Source: Bugulina stolonifera (Eukaryota; Bryozoa; Gymnolaemata; Cheilostomatida; Bugulidae). Taken from it: a DNA stretch of 64,000 nt. The position numbers were made by a program, and so were the translations under genes. Below, piece by piece: positions 23,000-34,440 of the stretch. The notes beneath the pieces are model-generated. The model saw nothing but the letters and a program-made list of their open reading frames with translations, was not told where the DNA came from and searched no databases. Location of the stretch: contig OW285187.1 of NCBI GenBank assembly GCA_935421135.1, positions 19,406,429 to 19,470,428 on the forward strand, in the 5' to 3' direction. The stretch's first letter is position 1; the number at the start of each line of letters is the position of its first letter.

Positions 23000-23840
23000 T
23001 CTTTAACTTCTTCCAGGACCTTATCCTAAGCAGAGAAACTATATGCACAAATTGAGGAGGCAATAGCGATTTGCTGGGCTTGTGAAAAGTTCAACTACTT
23101 CTTAGCGAGCAGGTCATCCACTGTTTAAACAGACCACAAGCCTCTTCTCTCAATTTTAGGCATTACAGAGCTTGCAAAACTACCCCATGTTTGCAGCGGT
23201 TTAGACTAAGAATGATGGCATTCAACTACTCTGTCGAGTATATTCCAGGTAACAAGTTGATCTTCGCAGACGCCTTGTCTAGCTCTCCTATTCAAACCTC
23301 CAATAGTTGTTGGATTTTAGAAGTTAGCGTAGACTCAAAATTCAACTCAGAATTATTGAATGCCCTCCCTATAGCCGGCTCATGCCTTGATGGATTGAAA
23401 GCGGCTATGTTGGAAGAGTTAGGTATGCTGTTGGTCAGTTATATTTGTCATGGCTGGGCCCCTTCGAGATTGATAAACAATGCCGTCAAAATTTTCTACT
23501 CCACAAGGGATCATTTGACACATGTAGACGGTGTCATTTTCCATCTGAATAAAGTTTATGTACTTCACTTTGTAAGAGCATGAGTGTTGGAAGATATACA
23601 TATGGGTCACCAAGTGTCTTAGAAGAGCAGCTCAAATTGTGTGGTGGCCAAGTATGACAGCGGGCATACGGAAGATGGTGAAGACATGCAAGAAAAGCAA
23701 AGAGTTCAGAAGTTTTTCAAGAGAACCTCTGGAGGGAACTCCCTTTTCAGAACGTCCATGGTGGAGATTGGCAATGGATCTAGCACTCTTCAGGGATTCA
23801 CCTGAACTGTATTGTTCTACTGTTCCAATGCCCACTTTAA
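23000..23840 (+). pseudogene. Ty3/gypsy pol fragment: RNase H and integrase zinc finger
   Basis: Reading on the plus strand with frame changes: EEAIAICWACEKFNYF, then TDHKPL, then RFRLRMMAFNYSVEYIPG and ADALS. These are the end of the RNase H domain. Later come HMGHQ and WWPSMTAGIRKMVKTC, then REPLEGTPFSERPWW. The latter match the integrase HHCC region and the linker of Ty3/gypsy elements, although the second Cys is lost (CKKSK). The longest frames are 23191-23583 and 23639-24184. Stops and frameshifts separate them, and no LTR is attached. It is a dead pol fragment, probably from a different family than the gag element at 5.3-6.4 kb. Confidence 0.75.
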
Positions 23841-23939
23841 GGAGTTCGACAACTTCATGCTCAGGTGCGCCTACACCTCAAGCAGCAGAGGCACCAGAAC
23901 CTCAACTACTTAGAGTAACGTCCACCTCTTTACTGCCAT

Positions 23940-24062
23940 CAACAGGTGTGCTCACAGCCCAACCATCAGGTGTGCTCGCACCTCAACCAACGGGTGTGCT
24001 CACACCCCAACCAACAGGTGTGCTCACACCCCAACTAACAGGTATGCCCGCATCTCAACCAC
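23940..24062 (+). repeat. 30-bp tandem repeat within the old pol frame
   Basis: Four to five copies of a 30-bp unit containing GGTGTGCTCACACC, encoding TGVLTPQP-type decapeptides in an open frame that follows the integrase zinc-finger remnant. Because the unit is a multiple of three, the frame is kept. This is unlike the usual integrase core expected here, so it is an expansion or a junction with other sequence. Confidence 0.75.
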
Positions 24063-24189
24063 CAGAAGCCGGGCCATCACAAACCCAAAAATCTCATTCA
24101 CCACAAATTTTAACATTAAACCACTACTGCCTGACCATTCAGTGTTTGCAAAGAACATTGTTCATCTTATTTCATGGAGATTGACGTGT

Positions 24190-25370
24190 TGTTTGTCATC
24201 GTAAACCTAGTGGCAGCTAAGATAAACTCATTTGAATATTGGCTATTAGGACCTCCAGTCAGCATTGAGACCTGTTAAGTTCCTATGGCTATGCCTGTCC
24301 TAAGTCTATACTTGTAAATTTTGTACATAGGTGAGCTACTAGCATTAAATCGCCAGGTAATCCTATTGAGCCAACACTAACTGTCATTCTATAAATTAAT
24401 AACTCTTGTGCACTGCGATGAACAAGTAAGTTAGAGTCATGCCCGCAATAACAATGCAATGAGTTGCAGGCCCAATGGATATCTCAGTAGCACAGTTTTA
24501 TATTAACTGCTTGAGTGCTTCCGAAATTCCCAACATAGGCTGATTGAAGGTGAAAATAGCCAATATTAAAATGGGGATTTCTTGGCAGAAGCTAGGTTAC
24601 GAAACACAAACAACACATCAATCTTACTAAAAAAGGATAAACAAGATTATTTGCAAATATTGATTGGTGCGACTGTAGTGGTTTAAACGAATGAGATCAG
24701 GGAGGGTATCTATGACTCCCCAAAGATTAAACTTATAATGGATTTTTACAGATAGATCAACTCAACAAAACAGGTGTGTTTGCACCTTGGTATATTTTTC
24801 AGGGCGTTGTAATTTAGAGATAGGGCGATATGTCAACGGACATTACATTTATTAACTTCACTAAACTGTTGGATGTCATGACCTACATTTAAACATAGGA
24901 CACGATAAGATTTGACAATAAACATAAAGATAATAAATAACGACAGTGAACAATTATAAAGAAACAATAACCTAAAATTACAAATGCAACATGATTTGAA
25001 TTACACTTTAAAACATTTATCAACAAAAAGAATTCTAGTAATCAAAGTTATATCTATGAAAATTACTTACAAAACATCGATCAGCTATGTCCTCTAAATA
25101 ACATCACCACAGAAAATACTATACAGCTGGCTCATATAACAACACATTTGTATAAATAATAATTCAGCTGACAATAAAATTAAGTTTTAAAATTTTAACA
25201 CTACAAAGTTAAAGGCGTGTCTAATGTTGAACCACACACAACCATGCCGGGCAATGAAGACAAGTTTTAAAAATATTGCTATTGCTACGCAGATGCACGC
25301 TATTTTTTCCTATTGTTCAGCTACAGCTATCACAAAGGTTTTTCAAGAATATAATATAATAATAATAATA
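24190..25370. other. unassigned intergenic sequence
   Basis: AT-rich with no exon series or recognised repeat. It ends in (ATAAT)-rich sequence that is the tail of the adjacent minus-strand SINE. Confidence 0.35.
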
Positions 25371-25612
25371 TCTGTGGCGCCAAACACAATTTTTTAACGT
25401 GGCTGCCCAATAGCAGAACTAGTCGAGGGGCCACCACGGCTCCTAGAGCTGGATATTATTATAGTTCGATGTGGCACAGAGGGAAAACCTTCTTCGGGAC
25501 GAAAACCTGCAGGTCGTTGGCGGGACTCGAACCCACGTCCTTGCAGATAACTTGCGTCATTGCTGCAAGACCAGAGTGACTAGCGCTAGACCACTCAGCC
25601 ACCAACACCTAG
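25371..25612 (-). mobile_element. tRNA-derived SINE, copy 1
   Basis: About 240 bp, nearly identical to 37437-37675. On the minus strand it begins with a tRNA-like head: GGTGTTGGTGGC(T)GAGTGGTCTAGCGC (A-box) and, after a long variable region like that of Leu/Ser tRNAs, GTGGGTTCGAGTCCCGC (B-box and T-arm). A unique body follows and then an AT-repeat tail at the low-coordinate end. The structure is that of a Pol III-transcribed SINE moved by a LINE. Confidence 0.8.
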
Positions 25613-25749
25613 AAGATGACTAACAGCTGAAAGATAACAAAATGATAAACTTAAGCATGAGAAAACTAACACAGATCATGTTAAATAACTTTTCCAGCAA
25701 CAACAAAATTTACAAAATGTGAGGGAGAGGTATAGAAGTAGGCCTATTA

Positions 25750-26258
25750 CGGAAGCTGCAGTGCACTTTGGTAGATAGCCCGAAAAACCTATAAAGTCTG
25801 TGGGGTCAGTTGATATCCAGAGACATACTGGAGTAGATTTGCCTCCTCTAAACTCACAACTACTTATGCAGGTAATAGCATCAGTGCACTACACTTCTCT
25901 GGTGCTTCGTACAATGAATATTTAATGCGGCCAAGGACCTTGGACGAACTGCTGGTTTTAGATGTGATATGTCTATCGAAAATCAGGTTTGATTGCATTT
26001 CGATTCCTAGGTAGGCCTACTTGTTCTTCCGCACACATTTGAGCACAGTGCCATCAAGAGTGTAATCTGGATCGGGTATTGTACCTTCACTGAAGACAAT
26101 AAATTCACATTTTCCTGTGTTGAAGGGCATTTTCCATTTTGTGGACCACCTGTGAAGTGCATCAATATCCAATTGAAACCGTTGCTTGCCCTCATTGCAG
26201 TTCACCTCAGAGTATAGTAGTGTGTCATCCGCATAAAGACTCACATCCCATGACACAG
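25750..26258 (-). pseudogene. LINE reverse transcriptase, C-terminal part
   Basis: The minus-strand frame has SLYADDTLLYSEVN, the catalytic YADD box of a non-LTR reverse transcriptase, followed by a WSTKWKMPFNTGKCEF segment (the usual thumb-side motif) and, after a stop or shift, YLGIEMQSNLIFDRHI. The frame joins perfectly with 29203-29340 if the intervening 2.9 kb is removed, leaving one copy of the 8-bp site TCTCTAG(T/C). The gene was therefore split by later insertions and is a pseudogene. The family looks like CR1/Jockey-type. Confidence 0.75.
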
Positions 26259-26266
26259 TCTCTAGC

Positions 26267-26850
26267 CAGAGATGCCAGACTCGAGTGAAAGACTCTCACT
26301 CGAGTTAATTTAAGCAACATTTTATGGCTTATTAGAAAGACTCGTGACTTGAATATACAGCTGTCAAAAACTTGTAACTTGAATTGTAATTCAATTGTGG
26401 CTATGATCAAAGACTCTCAACTCACACATCATTATGTTGAAATATTCAATAACTCGAGTTTTCGTTGGGCAGCTGTGAATTGTAATAAATAGAAATAACC
26501 ACAGTTATAATCTCCAACAACAACCACAATCATAACACATTTTACACTAAAACTGTGACATTTTGCTTTGAAATTTGAACTTCTAACACCATTTCCTAAC
26601 AACATTTCACCATAAGCTAAATAATAACCCAATAACTCTACAAAAAGACTCGAGTTAAACAAGAAAAGAATTGAAACTCGCTAGTAGTTAACTTGGAAAA
26701 CTTGAGTTTCTGGGGACATGTAAATATTTAACTCGTAACTTGAAAGTTTTGATCTGTCACTGAAAGAATTGACTTGTAACTTGAAGAGTCACAACTAGGA
26801 GTTGGCCATGGAAACTTGAGTTTCCAAAAGAAAACTTGCACACATCTCTG
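26267..26850. mobile_element. hAT-A nonautonomous element, copy 1
   Basis: 584 bp with ends CAGAGATG / CATCTCTG (the YAGNG start of hAT elements) and 8-bp flanking repeats TCTCTAGC (26259-26266) and TCTCTAGT (26851-26858), 7 of 8 matching. The interior is rich in ACTCGAGT and ACTTGTAACTTGAA words and has no ORF. A second copy, in the opposite orientation, is at 30345-30943. It interrupts a LINE reverse transcriptase. Confidence 0.8.
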
Positions 26851-26858
26851 TCTCTAGT

Positions 26859-29202
26859 TAGGCCTGCACGGTGTTTCGGTTTCAAACGATGTAAACGGTG
26901 TGTGAACCCTCGGTGTTACACATCGGCAAATTTTTTATGCACCGAATCGCACCGGCACCCTGCCCAAACGATATATCGATGGTTCGGTGTAGTTCGATGT
27001 TATCGAACCGGACCGCTATGCCAGTAGTCATTCAATATTCATGCGGTCTAATATCACGTATTCTTGTTTACCTCACTTCAAACTAGGTTGCATACCTTCG
27101 CTAATCCGTTTCAACATTAACTGCCATCGTGGCTGTGATTGATTATCAATGTTGTGGAGGTAATAATTATTATTAAATTATACTAAATTGATTCATAATT
27201 ACGTAACTTAGCAGATTCTGGTATATTATATTCTATCGTTTGCATATGATTGCTTTGTTCATGAATAGTGTGCTGAAATAGAACAGTAGTATACGATCGA
27301 ATATAATGGATTATATTATTTTATAAATAATATAATTAAATTTAAACATACCATTGGATTAATTATTTCTATTATAATTAATCTACTACTAATGTTTAAG
27401 TTTGGTTATATTCGCTTGTAACTAAGAATAGCTACAATGCTTATAATAGTTAATCATTATTAATTATCATTATGGCTTTTTAATTTAAAATCGTTGTGTA
27501 GTTATGCTTTTGGTAAGCACCAGCTCTTTATTTATTTAAAATAAGCTAATACTAATGTTCAATCAAAATTTTGTAGGTAGAATTCATCGGACTGAGCCAT
27601 CGTAATATCCCATCTGAAGACAAATCTGCTCGATTCAATCGGTGGACACACTGAATTATACCAAATCAGCAATCTATCAAGAAAGCTTACAAGAAAGTTT
27701 CCCTACATTATCATTACATCATATGCAATTATGCTATTGTTTCTTCTTTCTCTTGTGATATGAAGTTAGCCCATGTCATTTTAAATTTGTTATCTTTTTG
27801 TGTCAGTGGTACGAGTGTGGTGGAAACAATGTTTGCTGTTTTTCTTCTGTAATTTGGTCACAATCAGTAATAAATCTAATAAATTATATGTAGTCGGTTG
27901 GGTGTGTGTCCAACCTCATGTTTTTATATTTAATATAATTATTTATTAAAATTACATAAAATAGGTGAAGTAAGACCCAATGCAACTTAAGACTCACTAG
28001 ACTAGATTGGCAAATACAAAATCTTGGGAGTAGGAGTAAGCACTGATTACTTTCATTAGCCCAATAGTCACTTAAATAAAATAATATACATATACTATGT
28101 TTTAATGAAGCCCTGTCTGCCTGCCATATCTGAAAATAAAATAGACAATGATTGGCATGAACTCATGTTGCAAGAAAGTGTTGAGGATTTTTGTTCCCTT
28201 GTATTGAACGGTCATGATGGGACAACTCTATTAGGCGAACTAGCTCCTGGACCAGTTCGATCCGGTATATTGAACCAAAGTTGACACCGTCTAACACCGC
28301 TTGAGACCAGGATCAAGGGGTCCGGTGCGGTTCGGTATATCGATCCAAATTTGGCATCGGTTGACACCGAATGAGACTAGGCACAAGAGAACCGGTGTCA
28401 ACCAGTGTTTGATTACCACCACCCCAAAAACCGAATATCAGTGGGGAGTAGAGGTGGAACGAGACTCGAGATTTCTCGAGTCTCGTATCGACTTGTCTTG
28501 TCTCGAAAGTCGTCTCGAGATGGCAATTAGTATTCGAGACTGGTAAACAAGTAGCTAATAATTTTTATTTATAATAAATTAATAATTATAAGACAACTAA
28601 TTGCTAATCAACAATAAATTTATTAAATAGAAAATCATTATTCAAATTATTTAGTAATACTACCTACATGTACATTCCCAGCACTGATTTCCTTGTAATA
28701 GCATTGCAGCTAACGCTGAGCTACTAGTCGATCACTACAAGTCATACAGAATTACTAACGACTGTCAATCACCACCCCCACAATGCAATGTTATGTCCTT
28801 ACCAAAAGTTGTCTACTCGTGAGATTATTTCATTAAAGGAAACATAACTCCATACGAATTTGTCAAATTATATTTTATTATTTTAGTACCCATGTACAGT
28901 GTACATGCAATGTAATGTACATGGAATACATGTGCAATATATTTCACAGCCTCCTGTTCACCTTTTATTGAAATGTATAATGATAAAATACAGAGTTTAC
29001 AGAGTAGCAATTGAAACTATTGGAGTTCCAACATGCAGATATAAAAAATTTGGCAAACTTTTTAGAAAAATTCCCTTGAATCCTAAAACCCAGTCTCGTC
29101 TCGTCTCGAATTTTTTAGAAGTAGTGTCTCGAATCTCGTCTCGAATCCAAAAATGCTGTCTCGTTCCACCTCTAGTGGGGAGGCAACACCGGTGCAGGCC
29201 TA
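26859..29202. mobile_element. hAT-B nonautonomous element
   Basis: 2344 bp with ends TAGGCCTGCACGGTGTT and AACACCGGTGCAGGCCTA and perfect 8-bp direct repeats TCTCTAGT at 26851-26858 and 29203-29210. Subterminal regions carry repeated CCGGT/CACCG words (26870-27010 and 28240-28440), as often found for transposase binding. There is no transposase ORF. A third element, hAT-C, is nested within at 28449-29174. Confidence 0.85.
28449..29174. mobile_element. hAT-C nonautonomous element, copy 1 (nested)
   Basis: 726 bp with 17-bp inverted ends TAGAGGTGGAACGAGAC / GTCTCGTTCCACCTCTA and perfect 8-bp direct repeats GTGGGGAG (28441-28448 and 29175-29182). Repeated CTCGAGAC/GTCTCG words near both ends are probably subterminal transposase-binding motifs. 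It is inserted in the right end of hAT-B. A second copy lies at 52442-54267. Confidence 0.9.
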
Positions 29203-29340
29203 TCTCTAGTAGACCATTGATGCATATAAAAAAAATACTGGGCCTAAAGAGACAGGAAGATATGTTATGTTGGCATGCTGGTGAGGGAGATAGGTCAGTA
29301 GTTTGATGGTTCTCCTTTGGGACCTTTGGTCCATTTATTG
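29203..29340 (-). pseudogene. LINE reverse transcriptase, upstream part
   Basis: The minus-strand frame reads LFRPSIFFICINGLLE, matching the non-LTR RT motif G-P-L-L-F-x-I-Y-I-N-D-L that lies just before the YADD box. Codon by codon it continues into the frame at 26258 once the two inserted elements and one copy of the 8-bp site are removed. The sequence further 5' in the LINE is not recognisable, so the copy is also 5'-truncated. Confidence 0.75.
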
Positions 29341-29990
29341 AACTTAAATTACTCAAATAATGTAATAAAAATTTGCAATAGTAAATTAAATTAAATAGTA
29401 AAATACATTATTTTATAAAAGTCAAAACGAAAATAACAAAATTTAAAAATTTACTTAAACTCCAACTTCAAACTACCATTCCAATTTTAAACTTTACTTA
29501 CAGTGTACTTTGCACTCCTCCACTATTTGCTTGATTCAAAACTTGAGTCAGTACTTTAGGTTTTAACATAGTGGTAATATTTTTATTTTACTGCAAAGCA
29601 AAAACAATGTGTAAGAAAAGACGGTCAGTGGAGTGGGTATGATAACGATAGAGGTGGTGGAAGGAAACCAAAATAAATACAGCCTTGAGCGTTAGAGAGG
29701 CAGCCTAGCTTAAACAGGGTCGCATCGCCATAGGCCGACCTAAAAACATTTCTTATCGATTATTTACCTGCAGGAGGCGTTATTCATCTATATTAATTTC
29801 CTGTTGAAAATATAACATTTCCTCCATTTGATTTGTACGGTTGTTGGTATGGGCGAGGGTTTTTGGACTTTTATTATCCGTGTCTATTTACCAGTGCTAC
29901 CACAATCACAAGTCTTGTTTTATTTACTAAAAGCTAGCGCGTAGCACTTTCACCAACAACATAAACACCGTGCATAAAATATACAACCAC
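29341..29990. other. AT-rich spacer and COA7 upstream region
   Basis: No exon is seen. 29610-29990 precedes the COA7 start codon and should hold its promoter. No clear TATA box stands out. Confidence 0.35.
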
Positions 29991-29991
29991 A

Positions 29992-32900
29992 ATGACAGAT
30001 TACGACTTAACAAACCAAGAACAAGCTGAGACGTATCTTAAAAACATAGAAACGGAATATAGTTACCAATGCTTATCTGAGAAAGACCCGGCTGGTAGGT
30101 TAAAGTAGAATCTATTGGTAATATGAGTATTGTGTATGCAATGGACAGCCAGGGACAGTGTGAGTGTGTGTGCAATGCAAATATAATTAATAATATGTAA
30201 AAGGACCACGATTTTTATTTACCATCTTTGTGCAATGGGCAGTGACACTGTGTATGCAATGGACAGGGACAGTGTTTACGCAATGGGCACTGCCCTTGCC
30301 TATTGCAGTTGCACACACACTGCCCCTGTCCATTGCGTACACAGCAGAGATGTGTGCAAGTTTTATTTTAGAAACTCAAGTTTCCATGGCCAACTCTTAG
30401 TTGTGACTCTTCAAGTTACAAGTCAGTTTTTTCAGTGACAGATCAAAACTTTCAAGTTACAAGTTAAATATTTACATGTCCCCAGAAACTCAAGTTTTTG
30501 TCAGGTTATCCAAGTTAGCTACAAGCAAGTTTCAATTCTTTTCTTGTTTAACTCGAGTCTTTTGATAGAGTTATTGGGTTATTATTTAGCTTATGGTTAA
30601 ATGTTGTTAGGAAATGGTGTTAGAAGTTCAAAGTTCAAAGCAAAATGTCACAGTTTTAGTGCAAAATGTGTTATAATTGTGGTTGTGGTTGGTGGTTATA
30701 ACTGTGGTTATTTTATTTCTATTTATTACAATTCACAGCTGCCCAATGAAAACTCGAGTTATTGAATATTTCAACATAATGATGTGTGAGTTGAGAGTCT
30801 TGATCATAGCCATAATTGAACTACAATTCAAGTTACAAGTTTTTGACAGCTGTATATTCAAGTTACGAGTCTTTCTAATAAGCCATAAAATGATGCTTGA
30901 ATTAACTCGAGTGAGAGTCTTTAACTCGAGTCTGGCATCTCTGGTACACACTGTTCATGCCAGACATGGACGGTGTGTATGCAATGGACAGGGATAGTGT
31001 GTAAGCAGTGGGCAGGGACAGTGTGTATGTAATGGGCAGGGACTGTGCAATGCTACAGATTAGACCAACATGCATACCAAGGGCGTTTCTAGCTATTGTC
31101 GCAGGAGTCGTGCGACCCCCCCTTTGCACTAACCAAAAGTTAAAACGGATTATGTACTACATTGTATTTAGCCTTGTTGGTTGTCAGGGCAACCAGCAAT
31201 AGCCTGTGTGCACCGTCTAAAATGGAAAGTTGTGTCACCCACAATACCTATTTCATAGAGTTTAGTATACCAAATCTTTGCTAACTTGATCCCTTCTCTC
31301 AATCGTTGTGAGTAGCATAGAAAAAACTACCATTCTTCGTTTGGATTGAGAGTTTTATGGCAAATTTGCTGCCACTACTAATCTACTTGACTTTTTGAAG
31401 TGAGAATGCAACATTTTGTGTCCATTTGATATATAACTGACTGGTGACTTTTGTTGTAGTAGAAGTAGTCTAATACTACTGATAATAAAATAATATAATC
31501 AATAATTAATAATTATAATTTAAATTTTAATTTGATAAATATAAATAATATCAATTACTGAATTAGTAATAATTATTTATAATATAATTAGTAATTTTTG
31601 TTGTTTTTTTATCGCTTTAATTACACAATTTGCTTATTGGTTTACTAGCAAAAGCTGTACAACAACTAAAATAATACAATATGAATATTTATTAATTTAA
31701 TATTATTATTAATAATAATATTAAATTAATAAATATTCATATTGTATTATAATTATTTTAGTTGTGTTGTGTTTAAGCAAATTGTGTAATTGAAGCGATA
31801 AAAAAACAACAAAAGTTACTAATTATAGTAAAATTAAAAATAGGTATTTATTTTATTGAATTGTTTATTGATGTTAACAATAATAGTAATAATAAATTTT
31901 AAAAAACGTCATACGCATATTCATCACAACCTAAGAACTCAGGGAGAAGATAAGTATTGATTTTAGCCTTAGATTAACGGCTGACTTTGTGCGCTTCTCT
32001 ATAGTTATGTAATAAAGCTGTGCTATGATATAATCTACTAGAACTCAGGCAGAGAGAAAATCTGAAGATAAAAAATAAATATAAATAATATTGGCTTCTA
32101 TTATAGATAATATACTAGCATTTTCATAATTTTTTTCATTGATTTGATGGTAAGTGGATGTAGACTAACCTTAGGGATAATCCTTATCTGTTATTAAAGC
32201 CTTCAAGGCTTGTTTAGTGAAGGGTAGGTGGTATCGAAGGTAGGGTAGGTGGTTTCGTATGGGTAAGGTAGAGTAGGCAGTTTTGTGGGTAGGGTAGCGG
32301 TAGGTGGTTTCGCTACACCCCTAAGCGGGTGTAACGTGCGATGCCTGGATAATCTGTTTGTAACCACCTGTCTTGTTCTCTTTAGGTTTTGAATATGATG
32401 TAGACCTATTTTATATTTGAATACTTACTAGTCTTTAAAAGGTCTGGATATATTTACATGTATATCTTAATAATACTCGGATAATCTTTTTGTAACCGCT
32501 TGTCTTGCTTTCTTTAGGTTTTGAATATGATATAGACCTATCTGATATTTGAATACTCAATAGTCTGGTCTGGATATATTTGCATTTATATCTTAATTTC
32601 TCGTAATTAGTAAAGAACACATTTGGTGTATTCCAACTATAAGTTGTGTTAAACATGGTTTTGTATTACAATAAATACCAGCCTACATAATATACGCCTA
32701 CTGCAGTCGTAGAACTTTTATAATTGTAATCAGTGCTTGGAAGTATGTACATGTAAACTGAATTATCAAGCCAAACTGAACAACCAATATACTTTAGCCC
32801 GTATCTAATCTGTTTGTCTATACCGCATGATTAAATCTAGACATTATCATTCCAAAAGTTACCCTTCCTATACCTGGCTGGTTTATAGTAAAAAGAGGGA

Positions 32901-34392
32901 AACTCCTTAGAAAGCTTGAACAGGCCAAGGCAACTCCTATGATAAATGATCAGCCTATGTCTAGGCGAGAATTTTTTGTGGCTATCAGTTGCTTAGCTAC
33001 ACTAGGAAGAATTAGCTGCATGCACTCTGTTCATACATACAAGGTCGTCTAAAATATATTGTTGAAGCACTGAGGTTTGCATAATTTGATGTCTGGGGAT
33101 TACCATGGCTGACATGGATTACTCGTCCATTTTGACAATATTTTTCACCGGCATCCAAAAAAGAGCTGTTTGAAATACCACAGTTTTGTCTTTTAGATGA
33201 GCTCTGGATGCAGCTTTGGACACTGAAATGCGCTCAGTGGCTTCAGCGGCCGGGGCGCTGCCCCGGACCCCACCAGGGGGCCTAGGCGGCCCCCTGGACT
33301 GCTGATTTCGCCATCCCTTTGATAATTTTCTAGAAACGCCCCTGCATACATATTAGGAGAGAACAACTTAGCATTACCATCAACGTGTTATAAGTGGCCA
33401 TGGTGTAGTCACTAGTTATCATATATTGTTATACCAGATGCTAAGGTTAAAGTCAAGTTGACTTTTGAGTTATACTACTAGTATTCCATAACCAGTATTG
33501 TAAAATATAGTATGAATGGGTCATGCTGATTTGTATTTTTTGTTATTAGGCTGCCATAGACTGGGTCAATTTTTTAGCACAATAAAAAAGGACGATGTGA
33601 AAGGGGCTCAGATATATAAACACAACTGTGATAACTATAGACACGGTCACAGTTGTTTCTCATATGCAACCAAAAAGCTATTAGGAAGAGGTTCGTATTC
33701 TATATTGTTGGCTTACTCTACCTATTATCCTTGAACATTAAAATACAATGTTGTGATGAGTTCTACAGTGTATGTATTTTCTTGAACAGTCATACTTTCC
33801 TTTAAACCTGTAGAAAAAATACATGTGACAGAAATTGCACACAGCAGTGGTTGTAGCCAAATTTTGATGTGTTTGTTGCTTATGCATGTATATATTATGT
33901 ACAGTACATGTCTGTGTAGTATATAATATACTACATGTATGTTTTGCAGGCACAGAAGTGGATACTGAAGAGGGAGTGAAGTATCTGGAGAAGTCCTGTG
34001 AATATGGCTACAGCAGGGGATGCTCTAATGCTGGAATATCATACATATCAGGAGGTAGAGTGGCCAAAAACTTTTCAAAGGGGATAAAATATCTGCAAAA
34101 GGCCTGTGATGAGGGTAGGGGTGAACCCTGCTCAACACTTGGTGGTGCTTACATTTTGGGAAAATATGACCTGGACAAAGATATAAGCAAAGGACTAGGT
34201 TTGCTAGCTCAGGCATGTGACCTGGGAGCACTCTCGGGCTGCATTAAGTTAAGTGCTATGTATAAACAGGGTAAAGTTGTACCCAAAAACGATGCCCTAG
34301 CTTTAAAATATGCAAAGCTAGCAAAAGACATTGATAAGTTACAGCATGGTGATAATAGTACCCCAGCCATCTCTTTAGGTAGAACTAGTTGA
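29992..34392 (+). CDS. COA7: COA7, mitochondrial cytochrome c oxidase assembly factor (Sel1-like repeats)
   Basis: COA7 is a cysteine-rich mitochondrial intermembrane-space protein needed to assemble complex IV. Three exons join in frame with GT-AG introns: 29992-30094, 33550-33690 and 33950-34392, giving 228 residues (human about 231). The N-terminus (QEQAETYLKNIETEYSYQC, then EKDPAG) and the following CHRLGQFF align with the start of human COA7. Sel1-like helical repeats with regularly spaced Cys follow: YLEKSCEYGYSRGCSNAG, YLQKACDEGRGEPCS, LAQACDLGALSGCIKLSAMY. Such spacing suits disulfide-paired repeats. Intron 1 is 3.5 kb long because it holds a minisatellite and two transposable elements; intron 2 is short. 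An AATAAA lies at 34435. This is a confident orthologue call. Confidence 0.93.
30105..31050. repeat. degenerate minisatellite in COA7 intron 1, split by a transposon
   Basis: Words such as GCAATGGACAGGGACAGTGTGTAT recur on both strands (written here as a 20- to 24-bp unit around GGACAGGGACAGTGTG) at 30130-30340 and 30950-31050. The hAT-A copy at 30345-30943 is inserted in the middle of the array. Confidence 0.7.
30345..30943. mobile_element. hAT-A nonautonomous element, copy 2
   Basis: 599 bp, the reverse-oriented relative of 26267-26850, with the same CAGAGATG / CATCTCTG ends. Flanks are GTACACAG (30337-30344) and GTACACAC (30944-30951), 7 of 8 identical, consistent with an 8-bp target duplication. 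It lies in COA7 intron 1, inside a minisatellite. Confidence 0.8.
31078..33344. mobile_element. hAT-F-like nonautonomous element
   Basis: About 2.27 kb bounded by inverted ends CAAGGGCGTTTCTAG and CTAGAAACGCCCCTG, close to the CAGGGGCG ends of many hAT elements. The flanks share GCATAC (31072-31077; 33344-33349), but a full 8-bp duplication is not clear. It contains a 230-bp AT-rich palindrome (31590-31825) and a GC-rich inverted-repeat patch (33250-33300). No transposase is visible. Confidence 0.6.
31590..31825. repeat. large AT-rich palindrome
   Basis: Two arms of about 110-120 bases, centred between 31710 and 31711 (TATTATT/AATAATA), are reverse complements except for about 22 extra bases in the left arm (near 31645-31670). 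It could extrude as a cruciform or be a foldback element. Confidence 0.8.
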
Positions 34393-34434
34393 GTAGGAAT
34401 GTACGTCTGTTATGATGAGCTGTTCTCCATATAC

Positions 34435-34440
34435 AATAAA
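34435..34440 (+). terminator. poly(A) signal of COA7
   Basis: AATAAA lies 43 bases after the COA7 stop codon, in the right orientation and position for cleavage and polyadenylation of this transcript. Confidence 0.55.

Noticed and set aside
25505..25610. A functional Leu or Ser tRNA gene
   Set aside because: The A- and B-boxes are good, but the acceptor stem does not close, and the same body and tail follow at 37437-37675, so it is a SINE.
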